Shown here: positions 32,432-43,453 of the stretch, piece after piece
Layout of the letters: each line of letters starts with the position of its first letter
Position numbering within the stretch: the first letter of the stretch is position 1
DNA from: an uncultured Gemmatimonadota bacterium
Lineage (GTDB): Bacteria; Gemmatimonadota; Gemmatimonadetes; Gemmatimonadales; GWC2-71-9
Direction: 5' to 3'
Length of the DNA: 50,574 nucleotides
Assembly: GCA_946887295.1 (NCBI GenBank)
Contig: CAMPKP010000009.1
Location: forward strand, 1-50,574
Notes under the pieces: model-generated
Database searches by the model: none
What the model saw: only the letters and a program-made list of their open reading frames with translations
What the model was told of the DNA's origin: nothing
Made by a program: the position numbers and the translations under genes

Positions 32432-32943
32432 TGCTCGCCGAGGCGGTGGCGGCGGTGCTGGTGGGGATGGTGGCGTTGTGGCTGGTGCTGCGGCCCCTGC
32501 TGGGTCCGCCTCGGCTGCCCGACGTGGTCGAAGAGCCGGTCGAGCCGGAAGAGACCCCCAAGGGCGTGGCGCTTCTGGCCTTGAAGGAGATCGAGTTCGA
32601 CCGGGAGATGGGAAAGCTCTCGGACGCCGACTACGGGTACCTGAAGGCCAAGTACACCGCCGAGGCGCTGGCAGCGCTCAGGACCGAGGAAGGAGCCGGG
32701 GCGACCGACGACGTCGAGGCCTTGATCGCTCATAGGGTGCGAGCCCTTCGCTCCGCTGCGGCGGCGCCGCCGCCGGGCACCCCGGCATGTCCTTCGTGTG
32801 GCCCCCGTCCGGAGCCGGACGCGGTGTACTGCTCGACCTGCGGGGGAAGGCTTCCGGCGCCGGCCGTATGCGGCCAGTGCGGCACTGCGCTCTCGCCCGA
32901 GAGCCGCTTCTGCGAAGGCTGCGGAAGTCGCGTAGCGGCCTGA
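32431..32943 (+). CDS. CcmI-like membrane protein with C-terminal zinc ribbons
   Basis: A 170-residue protein starting on the last base of the ccmH stop (TGATG). One membrane span (AVAAVLVGMVALWLVLRPLL) is followed by LLALKEIEFDREMGKLSDAD, the segment found in the N-terminal domain of CcmI, and then by YGYLKAKYTAEALAAL. The C-terminus has four CXXC pairs (CPSCG, CSTCG, CGQCG, CEGCG), that is two zinc ribbons, instead of the TPR domain of normal CcmI. The position after ccmH is the usual place of ccmI. The upstream zinc-ribbon protein at 28498 has the complementary make-up (ribbons plus TPR-like part). Confidence 0.75.
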   Translation: MLAEAVAAVLVGMVALWLVLRPLLGPPRLPDVVEEPVEPEETPKGVALLALKEIEFDREMGKLSDADYGYLKAKYTAEALAALRTEEGAGATDDVEALIAHRVRALRSAAAAPPPGTPACPSCGPRPEPDAVYCSTCGGRLPAPAVCGQCGTALSPESRFCEGCGSRVAA

Positions 32944-32963
32944 CGGGTCCGGCTCACAGGCCG
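32936..32963. terminator. Possible weak hairpin between convergent genes
   Basis: CGGCCTG and CAGGCCG form a 7-base stem with a 14-base loop over the two facing stop codons of the CcmI-like gene and the gene at 32954. There is no T-run. A weak bidirectional terminator is possible. Confidence 0.25.
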
Positions 32964-33565
32964 AAGCGCAACCCGATTCCTACCGAAACCGTTCGCAGCC
33001 CCCTCAGCTCCGAGACCTCCCCGATATCCCCGGCTTCGACGGGATTCCCCGAGAGCCCGAAAGCCAGGCGGTTTTCCAGCGCGACGGAGCCCAGTGCCAC
33101 GCGGAGCACCAGGCGCGCCTCGGCGCCGGCGCGCACGCGGTTGGCGCCACCGACCGTCCACAGGTCCAGCGTGGGTGCGAGAACGACGCCGAGGTTCCCT
33201 CTGCCCGCGGCTGCCACTCTCCGTTCCACACCGATCGCGACCCGGTAGCGGCTGACGTCGGAGGTTCTGTCCTGAACGGACACCGCATCGTTTGCCGCCT
33301 CGACATGACCGCCGGCCCATCCCGCCTCGAGACCCACCGCCCAGGGCCCCAACGTTCTGCCCGCCGAGAGATGGACGGCGGATCGGGGTGAGGGGCGAAT
33401 CTCCGCCGCAGTGCCGGGCAGCCCCCCGCTGACCGCGACATGCCCGAACCTCACGGCCTCGACCCCACCGCCCAGATGCCAGCCGGCGTGGCCGGCCGGC
33501 GTCTGAGCGGTGGCGGGCGGAGCGGCCGCCAGGAGGGATGAGAGAGTGATGAGGTGGAGCCGCAT
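32954..33565 (-). CDS. Outer-membrane beta-barrel-like exported protein
   Basis: A 203-residue protein with a signal peptide (MRLHLITLSSLLAAAPPATA, cleaved before QTPAG). The mature chain is Gly-rich with alternating strands (WHLGGGVEAVRFGHVAVSGG; SAVHLSAGRTLGPWAVGLEA; RTVSVGIGLRFGL) and ends in Phe-Gly-Leu, close to the aromatic ending expected of small outer-membrane barrels. About eight strands could fit. No cysteine-heme motif is present. It converges with the ccm genes and follows the lipoprotein gene at 33636 by 70 bases on the same strand. The function is unknown. Confidence 0.65.
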   Translation of the reverse strand: MRLHLITLSSLLAAAPPATAQTPAGHAGWHLGGGVEAVRFGHVAVSGGLPGTAAEIRPSPRSAVHLSAGRTLGPWAVGLEAGWAGGHVEAANDAVSVQDRTSDVSRYRVAIGVERRVAAAGRGNLGVVLAPTLDLWTVGGANRVRAGAEARLVLRVALGSVALENRLAFGLSGNPVEAGDIGEVSELRGLRTVSVGIGLRFGL

Positions 33566-33635
33566 GGACGGTCCCGGTGGGATGTGCGAGCAAGATGCGA
33601 CGCGATCATCAAACGACCGTCAATCCACGGTCCGG

Positions 33636-34820
33636 CTATTTCATCATCAGCTTGACCCAGCCGTTCGTCTTGTTGTTGGCGCCCTTGATGATCCAGTTGC
33701 TGTTGGGATACGACTCCCCCACCACGCTGCTCTCGACCGCGTTGCCGATGAGCTCATCGTCGGTCTTGATCAGGGAGGCCAGCGCCTTGAGGATGCGCTG
33801 GATGGCGTGGGCCTTCTTCCAGATGCGCTGCAGGTTCAGGCCGGTGCTGTCGCGACCTCCGGTGTACAGCGGGTAGACGGCCTCGACCGTCTTCACCAGG
33901 TTCGAGAACCGCGCGGGATCGGTCTTGATCTTGCACGAGGTGTCGTCGTCCTCGACCAGGAAGATGCGGAAGTTCTGGTTGGGATGCGCGCTCTTGTAGT
34001 TGTTGAGCTGGGTCTGGTTGATGAGCAGGACGCTGCCGCTCCAGTCGAGGGAATTCTGATCGAAGTAGTAGTAGCCCGACGCGGTTCCGGCGGCGCAGGA
34101 ATAGGAGGTCAAGGAATCGGTGCTGCCCGCCTGGCCGAGCATGTGGACCTCGATCTCGGGGGCACCCTTGACCCAGCTCTCGAAGGTCTCGATCAGGTGG
34201 GAGTTGGTCATGTAGAGGCCGGCTGGCGAGGTGGAGCCTCCACCCGTGGGGCTCCCCAGAAGGTGAGCCTGACGCTCGGCCTGATCGAAGTCCGTCTCCA
34301 CCGGTACCAGCGCCAGCACGGGGACTTCGGGAGGGCTGGCGGGGCTCAGCACGAATCGCTCACCCTTGGGTGAGAAGGCGACCGGCGGCTGCCGCTCGTC
34401 GCCGGTGGTGGCGACGAGGATGCGGGCGTCTCCGGTCCACGCCGCGCGGTGTGCCGGTACGGGCAGGTACAGCTCGAGATCGGGCGCCCGCCTCGCGTCG
34501 AGCTCGACGGCCGTGCGGGCCTCTCCGGTGAGCCGGGCGACGTCGCCCTCGGCGCGGGCCTGCGACGAGGAGAGATACCGCTGCAGGTGCAGCTTGTGCT
34601 CGCGGACCGGCGAGCGGTCGAGATCCTGCTTGAGGCGGGCACGAAAGCCGTCGTCCGCGAGCGCGAGGGCGATGCGGCGGGCCAGCCGCTCGCGCGCGGC
34701 GGACGGGATATCGCGGCTGACTTGCGCGCTTTCGGTTGCGGGTTCGGGTGCGGTCCGATCGGAGCAGCCGGCGACAGCGAAGACGACGGCGAGCGCCATG
34801 AGGCAGCTGGTGCGGGACAT
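33636..34820 (-). CDS. Lipoprotein of unknown function
   Basis: A 394-residue protein with a lipoprotein signal (LMALAVVFAVAGC). The start has a strong AAGGAGG ribosome binding site. The N-terminal third is helical and charged (DIPSAARERLARRIALALAD; HLQRYLSSSQARAEGDVARL). The middle is beta-rich (LELYLPVPAHRAAWTGDARI; PEVPVLALVPVETDF) and contains YMTNSHLIETFESWVKGAPE and EIEVHMLGQ. The last 80 residues are rich in Lys, Asn and Trp. The make-up resembles DUF3103-like bacterial lipoproteins, but this identification is from memory and uncertain. Two cysteines (about 245 and 302) could form a disulfide. No catalytic motif is recognised. Confidence 0.6.
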   Translation of the reverse strand: MSRTSCLMALAVVFAVAGCSDRTAPEPATESAQVSRDIPSAARERLARRIALALADDGFRARLKQDLDRSPVREHKLHLQRYLSSSQARAEGDVARLTGEARTAVELDARRAPDLELYLPVPAHRAAWTGDARILVATTGDERQPPVAFSPKGERFVLSPASPPEVPVLALVPVETDFDQAERQAHLLGSPTGGGSTSPAGLYMTNSHLIETFESWVKGAPEIEVHMLGQAGSTDSLTSYSCAAGTASGYYYFDQNSLDWSGSVLLINQTQLNNYKSAHPNQNFRIFLVEDDDTSCKIKTDPARFSNLVKTVEAVYPLYTGGRDSTGLNLQRIWKKAHAIQRILKALASLIKTDDELIGNAVESSVVGESYPNSNWIIKGANNKTNGWVKLMMK

Positions 34821-34979
34821 GGGTCCTCCTTGGGTGGATCGCGCGCGAGTGCCGCGCGAGGTTCCGATGGCGGGCCCAAGGTAGGCCGTGCGTGGTGGAG
34901 TGCCGGGATCGGGTTTGTGCGGGGAAGAACGGGAAAGAGCGGAAGACGGTCGGCGCGGCAGCCGATTCCTCGGCCGGGC

Positions 34980-35795
34980 TCAGGGCGGCGGCGCCGGAAC
35001 CACTGCCACGATCCGAAGCGGCCCGCCGCTGCCGCCTTTGATCTTCATCGGCAGCGCTACGACGAAGGCGCCGGTCGAAGGCAGGCGGTCGAGATTGGTC
35101 ACGTTCTCGAACGCGGGAATGTTCCGCCCCATGAGGACGCGATGGGTGTCGAACGTCTTCGACTGGCCGTAGTCGATGCTCGGCGTGTCGATCCCCACCG
35201 CTTTCGCCCGCCGCGACTCGGCGAGCCAACGCGCGGCGGAGGAGTCGATTCCCGGGAAGTGGAGCTCCGCTACCCCGGCGGATCCGGTCTTCGTGGTGCC
35301 CAGATAGCGTGCCTTGTCCGGCCAGCGGCCCGACCAGCCGGTGCGCACCAGCACGATCCGCCAGTCCGGAATCCGACCATTGCGCCGCTCCCACTCTTCC
35401 AGCGCGGGGACGTCGAGCCGATAATCGGCGTCGGCGTCCGCACGCGCGACCACGTCCACGACGACCGCCGGCCCCACCAGCCGCTCGAGCGGCACCTGGT
35501 CCGCCGTCTGCCCTCCCTCGGCGAAGTGGATGGGTGCGTCGAGGTGGGTCCCGCCGTGCTCCGAGGCTGAGAAGTCGTTGGAGGCGTAGTAGTAGCCCGC
35601 CGGCGTCCGCTGGGCCGAGACGACCCGCAGCTTGAACGGCGTGGCGGTGGGCCAGTAGATGGTCTCGCCGGAGAAATCGTGGGAGAGGTCGATCCACGTT
35701 CCCGAGCCCAGCAGATCGGAAGTCGCGGCCGGCTGCCGCTCCCTGTTCCGGCAGGCGAGGACGAGGAAAAGCGCGAGCAGAGTGAGCCGGTGCAT
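34980..35795 (-). CDS. Cyclase-family (kynurenine formamidase-like) lipoprotein
   Basis: A 271-residue protein. From ATG 35795 the signal is HRLTLLALFLVLAC, with Cys15 as probable lipidated residue. The catalytic domain has the metal-binding motif HGGTHLDAPIHF (His80, His84, Asp86, His90) that defines the cyclase family (Pfam PF04199), which includes kynurenine formamidase and polyketide-cyclase-like hydrolases. Other family segments are WIDLSHDFSGETIYWPT at the N-terminus, DWRIVLVRTGWSGRW and KAVGIDTPSIDYG. Unlike typical kynurenine formamidases it is exported, so it probably acts on an amide or lactone outside the cytoplasm. No kynurenine pathway gene is nearby. A longer frame exists upstream but has no signal-like start. 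Confidence 0.85.
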   Translation of the reverse strand: MHRLTLLALFLVLACRNRERQPAATSDLLGSGTWIDLSHDFSGETIYWPTATPFKLRVVSAQRTPAGYYYASNDFSASEHGGTHLDAPIHFAEGGQTADQVPLERLVGPAVVVDVVARADADADYRLDVPALEEWERRNGRIPDWRIVLVRTGWSGRWPDKARYLGTTKTGSAGVAELHFPGIDSSAARWLAESRRAKAVGIDTPSIDYGQSKTFDTHRVLMGRNIPAFENVTNLDRLPSTGAFVVALPMKIKGGSGGPLRIVAVVPAPPP

Positions 35796-35864
35796 GAGAG
35801 CCACCACGGGATCGGGAGCGGCCAACATGCGCCGGCGCCTCGGACCCCGCAAGGCTCCCGGCCG

Positions 35865-36920
35865 CTAGTGCGCCATTTCCGAGGCCGCGGCCCGCGCGGC
35901 CTCGATGGCCCGCTCCACTCCGCCGGGCGGCACGTCCAGGTGGGTCACCGCGCGCACCATCGTCGGTCCGAGGACGCTGAACCGGACCCCATGACTCGCG
36001 AGCGCGCGGCCCGCGAACTCGTCGCCGGTCAGCCCGGTGCCGCGGACATCGAAGATGACGATGTTGGTCTCGACCCGCTCGGGCCCCACGGCGATGCCGG
36101 GCACCTCGGCGAGTCCCGCCGCGAGCTGCCGGGCCCGCTCATGGTCCTCGGCCAGCCGATCTACATGGTGCTCGAGAGCGTACAGCCCGGCGGCCGCGAT
36201 GATGCCGGCCTGGCGCATGGCCCCGCCGAGCCGCTGCTTGAAGACCCAGGCCTGCTCGATGAAGCTGCGCGAGCCGGCCAGCACCGCGCCCACCGGGGCG
36301 CCAAGCCCCTTGGTGAGATCGAGCCAGACCGAGTCGAAATGGGCCGCGAAGGTCCGGGCCGGGGTTCCGCTGCTCACGACGGCGTTCATCAGCCTCGCGC
36401 CGTCCATGTGGCGGGCGAGGCCCGCCTCGACCGCGGCGCCGGATACCGCCTCGATCTCGCCGATCGGCCAGCAGACACCGCCCACGATGTTCGCCGTCTG
36501 CTCGACGGACACGACCCGGCTCCGCGGCATGTAGTGGACCGCCGGCCGGACCGCCTCGCGCACCTGGCGCGCGGTGAACATCCCCCTGGCTCCCGGGAGC
36601 GGCCGGAAGACTGCGCCGACGAGTGCCGCCGCACCGCCCGCCTCGTAGAGCAGGGGATGCGCCGTCTCGTGCAGCAGGATCTCGTCCCCGGCGCGGCAGT
36701 GTACCGCGAAGGCGACCTGATTGCACATCGTGCCGGACGGCAGGAAGAGCGCCGCCTCCTTCCCCAGCAGCTCGGCGACCGTGTCCTGCAGCCGGTTGAC
36801 CGTGGGGTCCTCGAGCTGCTGCTCGTCGCCCACCTCGGCGTCGCACATGAAGCGGCGCATGGCGGCCGTGGGACGGGTGACCGTGTCGCTGTAGAGGTCC
36901 ACGGCGATGGTGCCGCTCAT
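35865..36920 (-). CDS. ltaE: Low-specificity threonine aldolase
   Basis: A 351-residue PLP-dependent enzyme that splits threonine or allo-threonine into glycine and acetaldehyde. The N-terminal DLYSDTVTRPTAAMRRFMCD and EVGDEQQLEDPTVNRLQ are typical; LFLPSGTMCNQVAFAVHC and HETAHPLLYEAGG follow; the PLP-binding lysine is Lys204 in LDLTKGLGAPVGAVLAG, and HMDGARLMNAVV supplies the Asp that contacts the pyridine nitrogen. The start at 36920 overlaps the permease stop by 4 bases, so it is the last gene of the TPR - macro - ABC operon. A longer reading frame that appears to fuse it to upstream sequence is out of frame with the real permease and is not a fusion. Confidence 0.95.
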   Translation of the reverse strand: MSGTIAVDLYSDTVTRPTAAMRRFMCDAEVGDEQQLEDPTVNRLQDTVAELLGKEAALFLPSGTMCNQVAFAVHCRAGDEILLHETAHPLLYEAGGAAALVGAVFRPLPGARGMFTARQVREAVRPAVHYMPRSRVVSVEQTANIVGGVCWPIGEIEAVSGAAVEAGLARHMDGARLMNAVVSSGTPARTFAAHFDSVWLDLTKGLGAPVGAVLAGSRSFIEQAWVFKQRLGGAMRQAGIIAAAGLYALEHHVDRLAEDHERARQLAAGLAEVPGIAVGPERVETNIVIFDVRGTGLTGDEFAGRALASHGVRFSVLGPTMVRAVTHLDVPPGGVERAIEAARAAASEMAH

Positions 36921-38632
36921 TCCACGCCGCCCGACGTGATCTCCATGGTCTCGATCCGCCGAGCGCCGAGGCGAAGCGGCAGGATGGTGGACCCGACCAG
37001 GATCAGCACCACCGCGAGGCCCGTGATGAGGAGCTGGGGAGTCAGCCCCAGCGCCTCGCCGCGCTGATAGGCCCGAAGCTGCGCCGCCACGGGTGGCGCC
37101 TCGAGCATGATCACCAGCGCCAGCAGGCTCAGGCTCGCCATCATGTAGATCACGCCGCCGAAGCTGGTAGGGATCTGGGCGGCGTTCTCGGTGCCGAACT
37201 GGGGGTAGAAGATTCCGAAGGTGAGGGCGAGGGCGCTCGCGGCCAGCGTGTACAGCAGGATGGTTCCGACGCTCACCGCCATCATGAAGACACCGGCCTG
37301 CAGCAGCCAGTTGGTCAGCACCGTGATGACCAGGGCCAGGATCAGCAGCGGCACCGTTCCCGTCCAGTACTTGCTCCAGAGCATCGCCTCGGAGTCCAGC
37401 GGGCTGGAGCGCAGCAGCCACATCTGCCGCCCCTCGAGCGAGATGGCCGGAAAGATGAAGCGCGCCGCCACGGCGGCCAGCACGAACCCGGCCAGCCCGA
37501 GATTCAGGAACGAGATCACGATGACCAGACTGAACGGGATGCGCTCGCCCGAGTGGATGGGCAGCGACTTGATGTTGAAGATGTAGATCAGCAGCAGGAC
37601 CGCGAGCAGGATGAGCTGGCTCCACTGGGTGTTGTCCCGGAAGAAGAGCCGCAGGTCCTTGAAGATGAACTCCCGCTTGGCGGCCGGCATGCTCTTGAGC
37701 GCCGCGCCCAGCGGCCCCCGCAGCGGGCGCCGCACCTTTCGCTCGGCGCCTTCCTGCGCCTTGGAGAAGCCGGAGTGGAAGAGCCGGCGGTGCACCAGGG
37801 CGCCGGCCGTCACGGCGCCCAGCGCCGCTCCCCACAGCATCGCGACGGGCCACGGGTCGGCCACCCGCAGGAGCCAGTTCATGACCATATCCGCGGTCCA
37901 CTCGCTCGGCAGCAGCGGGTTGGTCGGCGTGCGCAGCTCGGCGAGGTAGTCGACGAAGTTGCGGAAGCCCTCGGGCCGCGCGAGCTGCTCGGGCCGCATG
38001 AACCGGAGCAGGATCACCGCCGTCACCAGCGCCCCCAGGCCGATCAGCCCCAGCAGCTCGCGCGTGCGGCGCGCCGGGAAGACGTTCACCAGCAGCACCG
38101 TCAGGATCGTCCCCGCGACCGCCGGAATGATCAGGAACGGCACGAACGCGGCGAGGGCGACGAAGGGAAACAGCGGCCCGCCGGAGTACACGATCCCGTA
38201 GGCCGTGAAGATCGGCAGCGCCAGCAGCGCGACCATCCAGGACGAGTGCACCACCGTTTCGGCCAGCTTCGCGAGGTAAAGACGCAGCCCGCCGACCGGC
38301 GCCGCCACCAGCAGGTCGAGGTCCTTGGCCAGGAAGTAGGTGGACAGGGCGGTGATGACGTTGGAGAGCAGCAGGATCGAATGGAGCGCCAGGAGGATGA
38401 CGCCCAGCACCTTGCCGGCCAGCAGATCGCCGATGTCCTGCACCCGCTGTATGTAGCCGAGCACGCGGAACGCGATCCCGAAGATGGCCGTCCAGAAGAG
38501 TCCTCCGGCCACGACGAACAGGATCAGCTTCGCCCACGAGCCGCTCCGCTCCTCTCGAAGCCGCGCCAGCGCCCCCCGGTACTTGGGCGTGAGGATGGTC
38601 CAGACGCCCGGCTGCGACCGCTCGAGCTCCAC
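36917..38632 (-). CDS. ABC-2 type exporter permease
   Basis: A 571-residue inner-membrane protein with about twelve to fourteen hydrophobic segments, including LILFVVAGGLFWTAIFGIAF, FVALAAFVPFLIIPAVAG, WSQLILLAVLLLIYIFNI and LLITGLAVVLILVGSTILPL. Charged cytoplasmic loops carry KYRGALARLREERSG at the N-terminus and KSMPAAKREFIFKDLRLFFR in the middle. The two halves look duplicated. It starts one base after the ATPase gene's stop, so the two form one exporter. Such permeases move lipids, antibiotics or peptides; the substrate here is not evident. Confidence 0.88.
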   Translation of the reverse strand: MELERSQPGVWTILTPKYRGALARLREERSGSWAKLILFVVAGGLFWTAIFGIAFRVLGYIQRVQDIGDLLAGKVLGVILLALHSILLLSNVITALSTYFLAKDLDLLVAAPVGGLRLYLAKLAETVVHSSWMVALLALPIFTAYGIVYSGGPLFPFVALAAFVPFLIIPAVAGTILTVLLVNVFPARRTRELLGLIGLGALVTAVILLRFMRPEQLARPEGFRNFVDYLAELRTPTNPLLPSEWTADMVMNWLLRVADPWPVAMLWGAALGAVTAGALVHRRLFHSGFSKAQEGAERKVRRPLRGPLGAALKSMPAAKREFIFKDLRLFFRDNTQWSQLILLAVLLLIYIFNIKSLPIHSGERIPFSLVIVISFLNLGLAGFVLAAVAARFIFPAISLEGRQMWLLRSSPLDSEAMLWSKYWTGTVPLLILALVITVLTNWLLQAGVFMMAVSVGTILLYTLAASALALTFGIFYPQFGTENAAQIPTSFGGVIYMMASLSLLALVIMLEAPPVAAQLRAYQRGEALGLTPQLLITGLAVVLILVGSTILPLRLGARRIETMEITSGGVE

Positions 38633-38633
38633 C

Positions 38634-39392
38634 TCAGCCCTCGAGCACGGCGTCGAGCTGATGCGCCCGGTGCCCGCCGGTGAGCTTGAGGAAGAGATCC
38701 TCGAGACTCATGTCGCCCGACTCGGTCTGCTGCCGCAGCTCGGCCATGGTGCCGTTGGCCGCGATCTTCCCCTTGTACACGATCGCGATCCGGTCGCACA
38801 TGACCTCGGCGACCTCGAGCGTGTGGGTGCTCATGAGGACGGTGCCGCCGCGGTCCACGAACTGCCGGAAGAGGTCCTTGAGCAGCCGAGCGCTCTTGGG
38901 ATCGAGGCCCACCATCGGCTCGTCCACGATGATCAGCTCGGGCCGATGGACCAGCGCCCCGCTGATGATGAGCTTCTGCCGCATGCCGTGGCTGTACGCC
39001 TCGGTGAGCTCGTGCTTCCAGTCGGTGAGATCGAAGATCTCGAGCAGCTCGTCGATCCGCCGCTCGACCACCGGGCCGTCCTGCCCGTAGAGCGCGGCCG
39101 CGAAGCGCAGGAACTCGCCGCCAGTGAGCTTGTCGTAGACGAAAGGGCGGTCGGGAATGAAGCCGATGCGGGCCTTCGCCTCGAGCGGCCGGGTGAGCAT
39201 GTCGACGCCGCCCACGAGGACCGAGCCGTAGCTGGGCCGGAGGATCCCCGCGATCATCCGCATCGTGGTGGTCTTGCCGGCACCGTTGGGCCCCAGCAGC
39301 CCGAAGAGCTCGCCCCGCGGCACGTCGAGCGTGATGCCGTCCACCGCGGTGAACTTGCCGTAACGCTTCGTCAGGTCCTCAAGCCGGATCAC
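38634..39392 (-). CDS. ABC transporter ATP-binding protein
   Basis: A 252-residue ATPase. Walker A GPNGAGKTT is at residues 34-42, Walker B is LIIVDEPMVGLDPKSARLL, and the H-loop is STHTLEVAEVMCDRIAIVYK. The signature is YSHGMRQK instead of LSGGQ, which is common in ABC-2 type export ATPases. It pairs with the permease gene downstream (one base apart) and its start overlaps the macro-domain gene's stop by 4 bases. The C-terminal extension (MSLEDLFLKLTGG) is typical of the same subgroup. Confidence 0.95.
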   Translation of the reverse strand: MIRLEDLTKRYGKFTAVDGITLDVPRGELFGLLGPNGAGKTTTMRMIAGILRPSYGSVLVGGVDMLTRPLEAKARIGFIPDRPFVYDKLTGGEFLRFAAALYGQDGPVVERRIDELLEIFDLTDWKHELTEAYSHGMRQKLIISGALVHRPELIIVDEPMVGLDPKSARLLKDLFRQFVDRGGTVLMSTHTLEVAEVMCDRIAIVYKGKIAANGTMAELRQQTESGDMSLEDLFLKLTGGHRAHQLDAVLEG

Positions 39393-39886
39393 GCCGTCCT
39401 CCGTACGATGGCTTCCACTGCGTCCCGCTCCTCCGGACGCTCGACCACGATGCAGAGCTCGGCCGGATGGCCCCCGGCACCGGGGCGGGGAAAGGTCTCG
39501 ACCAGCAGGGCGGCCGCCTGTTCCAGGCTGAGCCGTCCGCCGTCCGCGCCCACCAGGGGCGCGCCGATCCGGCCCAGCTCCCAGACCCCCGCGCGCTGCC
39601 AGGCCGAGACGAGCGCCCGCCGAACCGTGGTCGGCGCGATGGGGAAGGTCGCGTCCTGGATGACGACGTGGATCACGAATGGTGCCACCAGGTCACCGCC
39701 GCCGGTGACCACCGCCGCGCCGGCCTCGAGCGGTGAGGTCACCCGGTACAGCTCGGCGAAACGCGGGCCCCCTTGCTCGTCGAGCCGCCGCGCGGACGCC
39801 GCAATGGGCTCCAGCGACTCGCCGGCCGGCCGCAACACCGCGTCCGCCCGCACCGAGGCGATGTCGTCCACGACGACGGTGATCAC
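39389..39886 (-). CDS. Macro-domain protein (ADP-ribose binding)
   Basis: A 165-residue single-domain protein with macro-domain features: [20 protein letters not shown] at the N-terminus (the conserved N-terminal strand and helix), PLEAGAAVVTGGGDLVAPFV (the ADP-ribose-binding turn), FVIHVVIQDATFPIAPTTVR, and GRIGAPLVGADGGRLSLEQA (the second ligand loop). The usual Asn of the catalytic loop is replaced (ADAVLRPAGES), so it may bind rather than cleave ADP-ribose. It lies between the TPR gene (4-base overlap) and the ABC ATPase gene (4-base overlap). Its partner is not clear. Family call good; hydrolase activity doubtful. Confidence 0.75.
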   Translation of the reverse strand: MITVVVDDIASVRADAVLRPAGESLEPIAASARRLDEQGGPRFAELYRVTSPLEAGAAVVTGGGDLVAPFVIHVVIQDATFPIAPTTVRRALVSAWQRAGVWELGRIGAPLVGADGGRLSLEQAAALLVETFPRPGAGGHPAELCIVVERPEERDAVEAIVRRTA

Positions 39887-40521
39887 AGGTCCTGCAGCTC
39901 TCTGCTCCGCTGATACATCTCCCGGGCCTCGTCGGGGCGGCCCAGCCGGTCGAGCACCCTCCCGCGCAGGTGGTACACCTTGCCGTCCCTGGGCGTGGCC
40001 TCGAGTGCACGATCCAGCACCGCGCTCGCACCCGCGAGGTCTCCCATCAGGTTGAGCGCCTCGGCCAGATAGTAGAAGACCCGTCCGTGCGCCGGCTGAT
40101 ACTCGAGTGCCTTGGCGAAGTGGGCGGCCGCCTCCGACGCGAGCCCCTTCCGCCAGAAGACCTGGCCCAGCTCGAAGTGGGCCCCGCCATGCGTCGCCTG
40201 CTGACGCAGAACGGCGCGCAGATCCGACTCCGCCTCGTCGTAGCGGCGGAGTCGACCCAGCAGGGTGCCCCGAAGCAGCAGAAAGTCGATCTGGTCCGGC
40301 GCCGAGCGCAGGCCCACTGACAGGGTGGTGATCGCCTCTGCCGGCTGGTCGTGGCGCTCCAGCAGTCGCGCGAGGTGGAGCCGGGCCTCCACGTGCTGGG
40401 GACTCCCCGCGAGCAGCTCGCGGTAGAGCGCCGCCGCCTGGTCCGGGGACGCGGCGGCATCGGCGCGCTCGAGCAGCAGTGCGGCCGCTGCTCCAGCGCG
40501 TTCATCGGGGGGTGTGGTCAT
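39883..40521 (-). CDS. TPR-repeat protein
   Basis: A 212-residue protein made of about five tetratricopeptide repeats: [20 protein letters not shown], a [20 protein letters not shown] unit, an [20 protein letters not shown] unit, an [20 protein letters not shown] unit and an [20 protein letters not shown] unit. There is no signal peptide, so it is cytoplasmic. It heads the operon TPR - macro - ABC ATPase - permease - ltaE, divergent from uvrA across 82 bases. The role is unknown; scaffold for the operon's other products is possible. Confidence 0.8.
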   Translation of the reverse strand: MTTPPDERAGAAAALLLERADAAASPDQAAALYRELLAGSPQHVEARLHLARLLERHDQPAEAITTLSVGLRSAPDQIDFLLLRGTLLGRLRRYDEAESDLRAVLRQQATHGGAHFELGQVFWRKGLASEAAAHFAKALEYQPAHGRVFYYLAEALNLMGDLAGASAVLDRALEATPRDGKVYHLRGRVLDRLGRPDEAREMYQRSRELQDL

Positions 40522-40565
40522 GAGGCAAGTGTATGGTAGAAGCAGGTCGCCGAAACCGGAACCCG

Positions 40566-40595
40566 TTGACCCCCGCGCCCGGCTTCGGGTACCTT
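40566..40595 (+). promoter_or_regulatory. Sigma-70-type promoter of uvrA, probably leaderless
   Basis: TTGACC (40566-40571), an 18-base spacer and TACCTT (40590-40595) form a good housekeeping promoter. Eight bases separate the -10 element from the uvrA ATG at 40604, so the transcript should begin at or a base or two before the start codon. Confidence 0.6.
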
Positions 40596-40603
40596 TCGGG
40601 GCT

Positions 40604-43444
<2,841 letters not shown>

Positions 43445-43453
<9 letters not shown>

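Noticed and set aside
35796..35852. Longer N-terminus for the cyclase-family protein
   Set aside because: It would add an Arg-rich stretch before a clear lipoprotein signal starting at ATG 35795.
35865..38537. An apparent 890-residue fusion of threonine aldolase to an upstream protein
   Set aside because: The upstream part is out of frame with the real permease and lacks hydrophobic segments in this frame. The permease frame gives a normal ABC-2 protein whose stop overlaps the ltaE start.
38634..39392. Degenerate ABC signature (YSHGMRQK) as a sign of an inactive ATPase
   Set aside because: This variant is usual in ABC-2 export ATPases, and Walker A, Walker B and the H-loop are intact.
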